From Candidatus Fibrimonadales bacterium (GTDB lineage: Bacteria; Fibrobacterota; Fibrobacteria; Fibrobacterales; Fibrobacteraceae): a DNA stretch of 5,119 nt. Shown piece by piece: positions 4,793-5,119 of the stretch. The notes under the pieces are model-generated. The model was not told the DNA's origin, searched no databases, and worked only from the letters and a program-made list of their open reading frames with translations. Where the stretch lies: NCBI GenBank assembly GCA_009777135.1, contig WRMM01000179.1:1-5119 (forward strand). Direction: 5' to 3'. Made by a program: the position numbers and the translations under genes. The first letter of the stretch is position 1; the number at the start of each line of letters is the position of its first letter.

Positions 4793-5119
4793 AACAAGAT
4801 GCAGACCTCATTGCGCCGCTCTATGCAAAGGCAGATGTGAACTTTGTAAAAGGCAAAGGAACTAGGCTTTTTGACTCAAAGGGCAAGGAATATTTGGATT
4901 TTGCAAGCGGAATTTCCGTTAATGCGCTTGGGCACTCGCACCCAGCCATAACAAAAGCTATAAAAAAGCAAAGCGAAAAGTTTTTGCACATTTCAAATTT
5001 ATATCCAAACGGGCCGCAGATAAAACTCGCTCAGAAAATGCTTTCGCTAACCAAATTCGGCAAAGAAAAAGGCAAAGCGTTTTTTTGCAATTCGGGCACA
5101 GAGGCAAATGAAGCTGCCA
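4789..5119 (+). CDS. argD: Acetylornithine aminotransferase (class III PLP aminotransferase), N-terminal 110 residues, cut by the window edge
   Basis: The visible part reads like the start of ArgD, which converts N-acetylglutamate semialdehyde and glutamate to N-acetylornithine and 2-oxoglutarate in cytoplasmic arginine synthesis. Landmarks are the strand KGKGTRLFDSKGKEYLDF (about 21-38), ASGISVNALGHSHP (39-52), the active-site block FLHISNLYPNGPQIKLA (65-81) and FFCNSGTEANEAA (98-110). The last of these contains the Gly-Thr that contacts the PLP phosphate. The PLP lysine lies beyond the window. GIxVNALGH and HxSNL are typical of ArgD; relatives such as succinylornithine or 4-aminobutyrate aminotransferases are less likely but not excluded from 110 residues. 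The ATG overlaps the lipoprotein stop (ATGA, 4789-4792), with only a weak AGGA 11 bases upstream, so translation is probably coupled. An arginine gene behind three envelope genes is an odd operon partner. Confidence 0.88.
   Translation, partial: MKQDADLIAPLYAKADVNFVKGKGTRLFDSKGKEYLDFASGISVNALGHSHPAITKAIKKQSEKFLHISNLYPNGPQIKLAQKMLSLTKFGKEKGKAFFCNSGTEANEAA

Noticed and set aside
4982..4990. DnaA-box-like TTTTGCACA
   Set aside because: A single match inside argD coding sequence (FLHIS). No cluster of boxes or AT-rich unwinding region is present despite dnaN in the window.

Overview
The window looks like ordinary bacterial chromosome, moderately AT-rich, with short intergenic gaps and genes chained by 4-base ATGA overlaps. 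Several gene starts are preceded by an AT-rich box, CTATATT, instead of a clear -35/-10 pair. This and the gene content suggest a member of the FCB group, possibly Fibrobacter-like. That placement is an impression from promoter style and codon use, not a proof.

Layout, left to right. Bases 1-62 hold the first 20 codons of a minus-strand gene with a strong ribosome site; it resembles the N-terminus of YugP-type membrane zinc metallopeptidases. A divergent AT-rich gap (63-232) follows. Then comes a 51-residue basic single-helix membrane protein (233-388) and a full-length DNA polymerase III sliding clamp, dnaN (413-1546). dnaN overlaps a cytoplasmic Hanks-type Ser/Thr protein kinase (1543-2511) by ATGA. 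After a 68-base gap with a promoter, a second operon begins. It contains a DUF4349 lipoprotein with an extra C-terminal domain (2580-3725, GTG start), a short secreted DUF4349-like protein (3722-4315), a small lipoprotein (4316-4792) and the 5' end of an acetylornithine-type aminotransferase, argD (4789 to the window edge). Their junctions are an overlap, zero spacing and an overlap, so they are very probably co-transcribed.

Three points stand out. First, the three envelope genes form a modular set: the first protein is equivalent to the second joined to the third, since its C-terminal domain aligns almost without gaps to the standalone lipoprotein. Second, that lipoprotein has four perfect copies of the heptamer GGGTATG inside its signal-peptide codons, a possible slippage (phase-variation) site. 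Third, dnaN and the lipoprotein operon share an identical start architecture, CTATATTACC plus three bases plus the start codon with no Shine-Dalgarno, which predicts leaderless or nearly leaderless mRNAs. Other genes here do have Shine-Dalgarno sites.

How the genes might work together: dnaN plus kinase form one translationally coupled unit (replication clamp and signalling kinase). The three envelope proteins probably act together in the periplasm or at a membrane. The link to argD looks like operon sharing rather than a shared pathway. No RNA genes, CRISPR arrays, insertion sequences or convincing terminators were seen.
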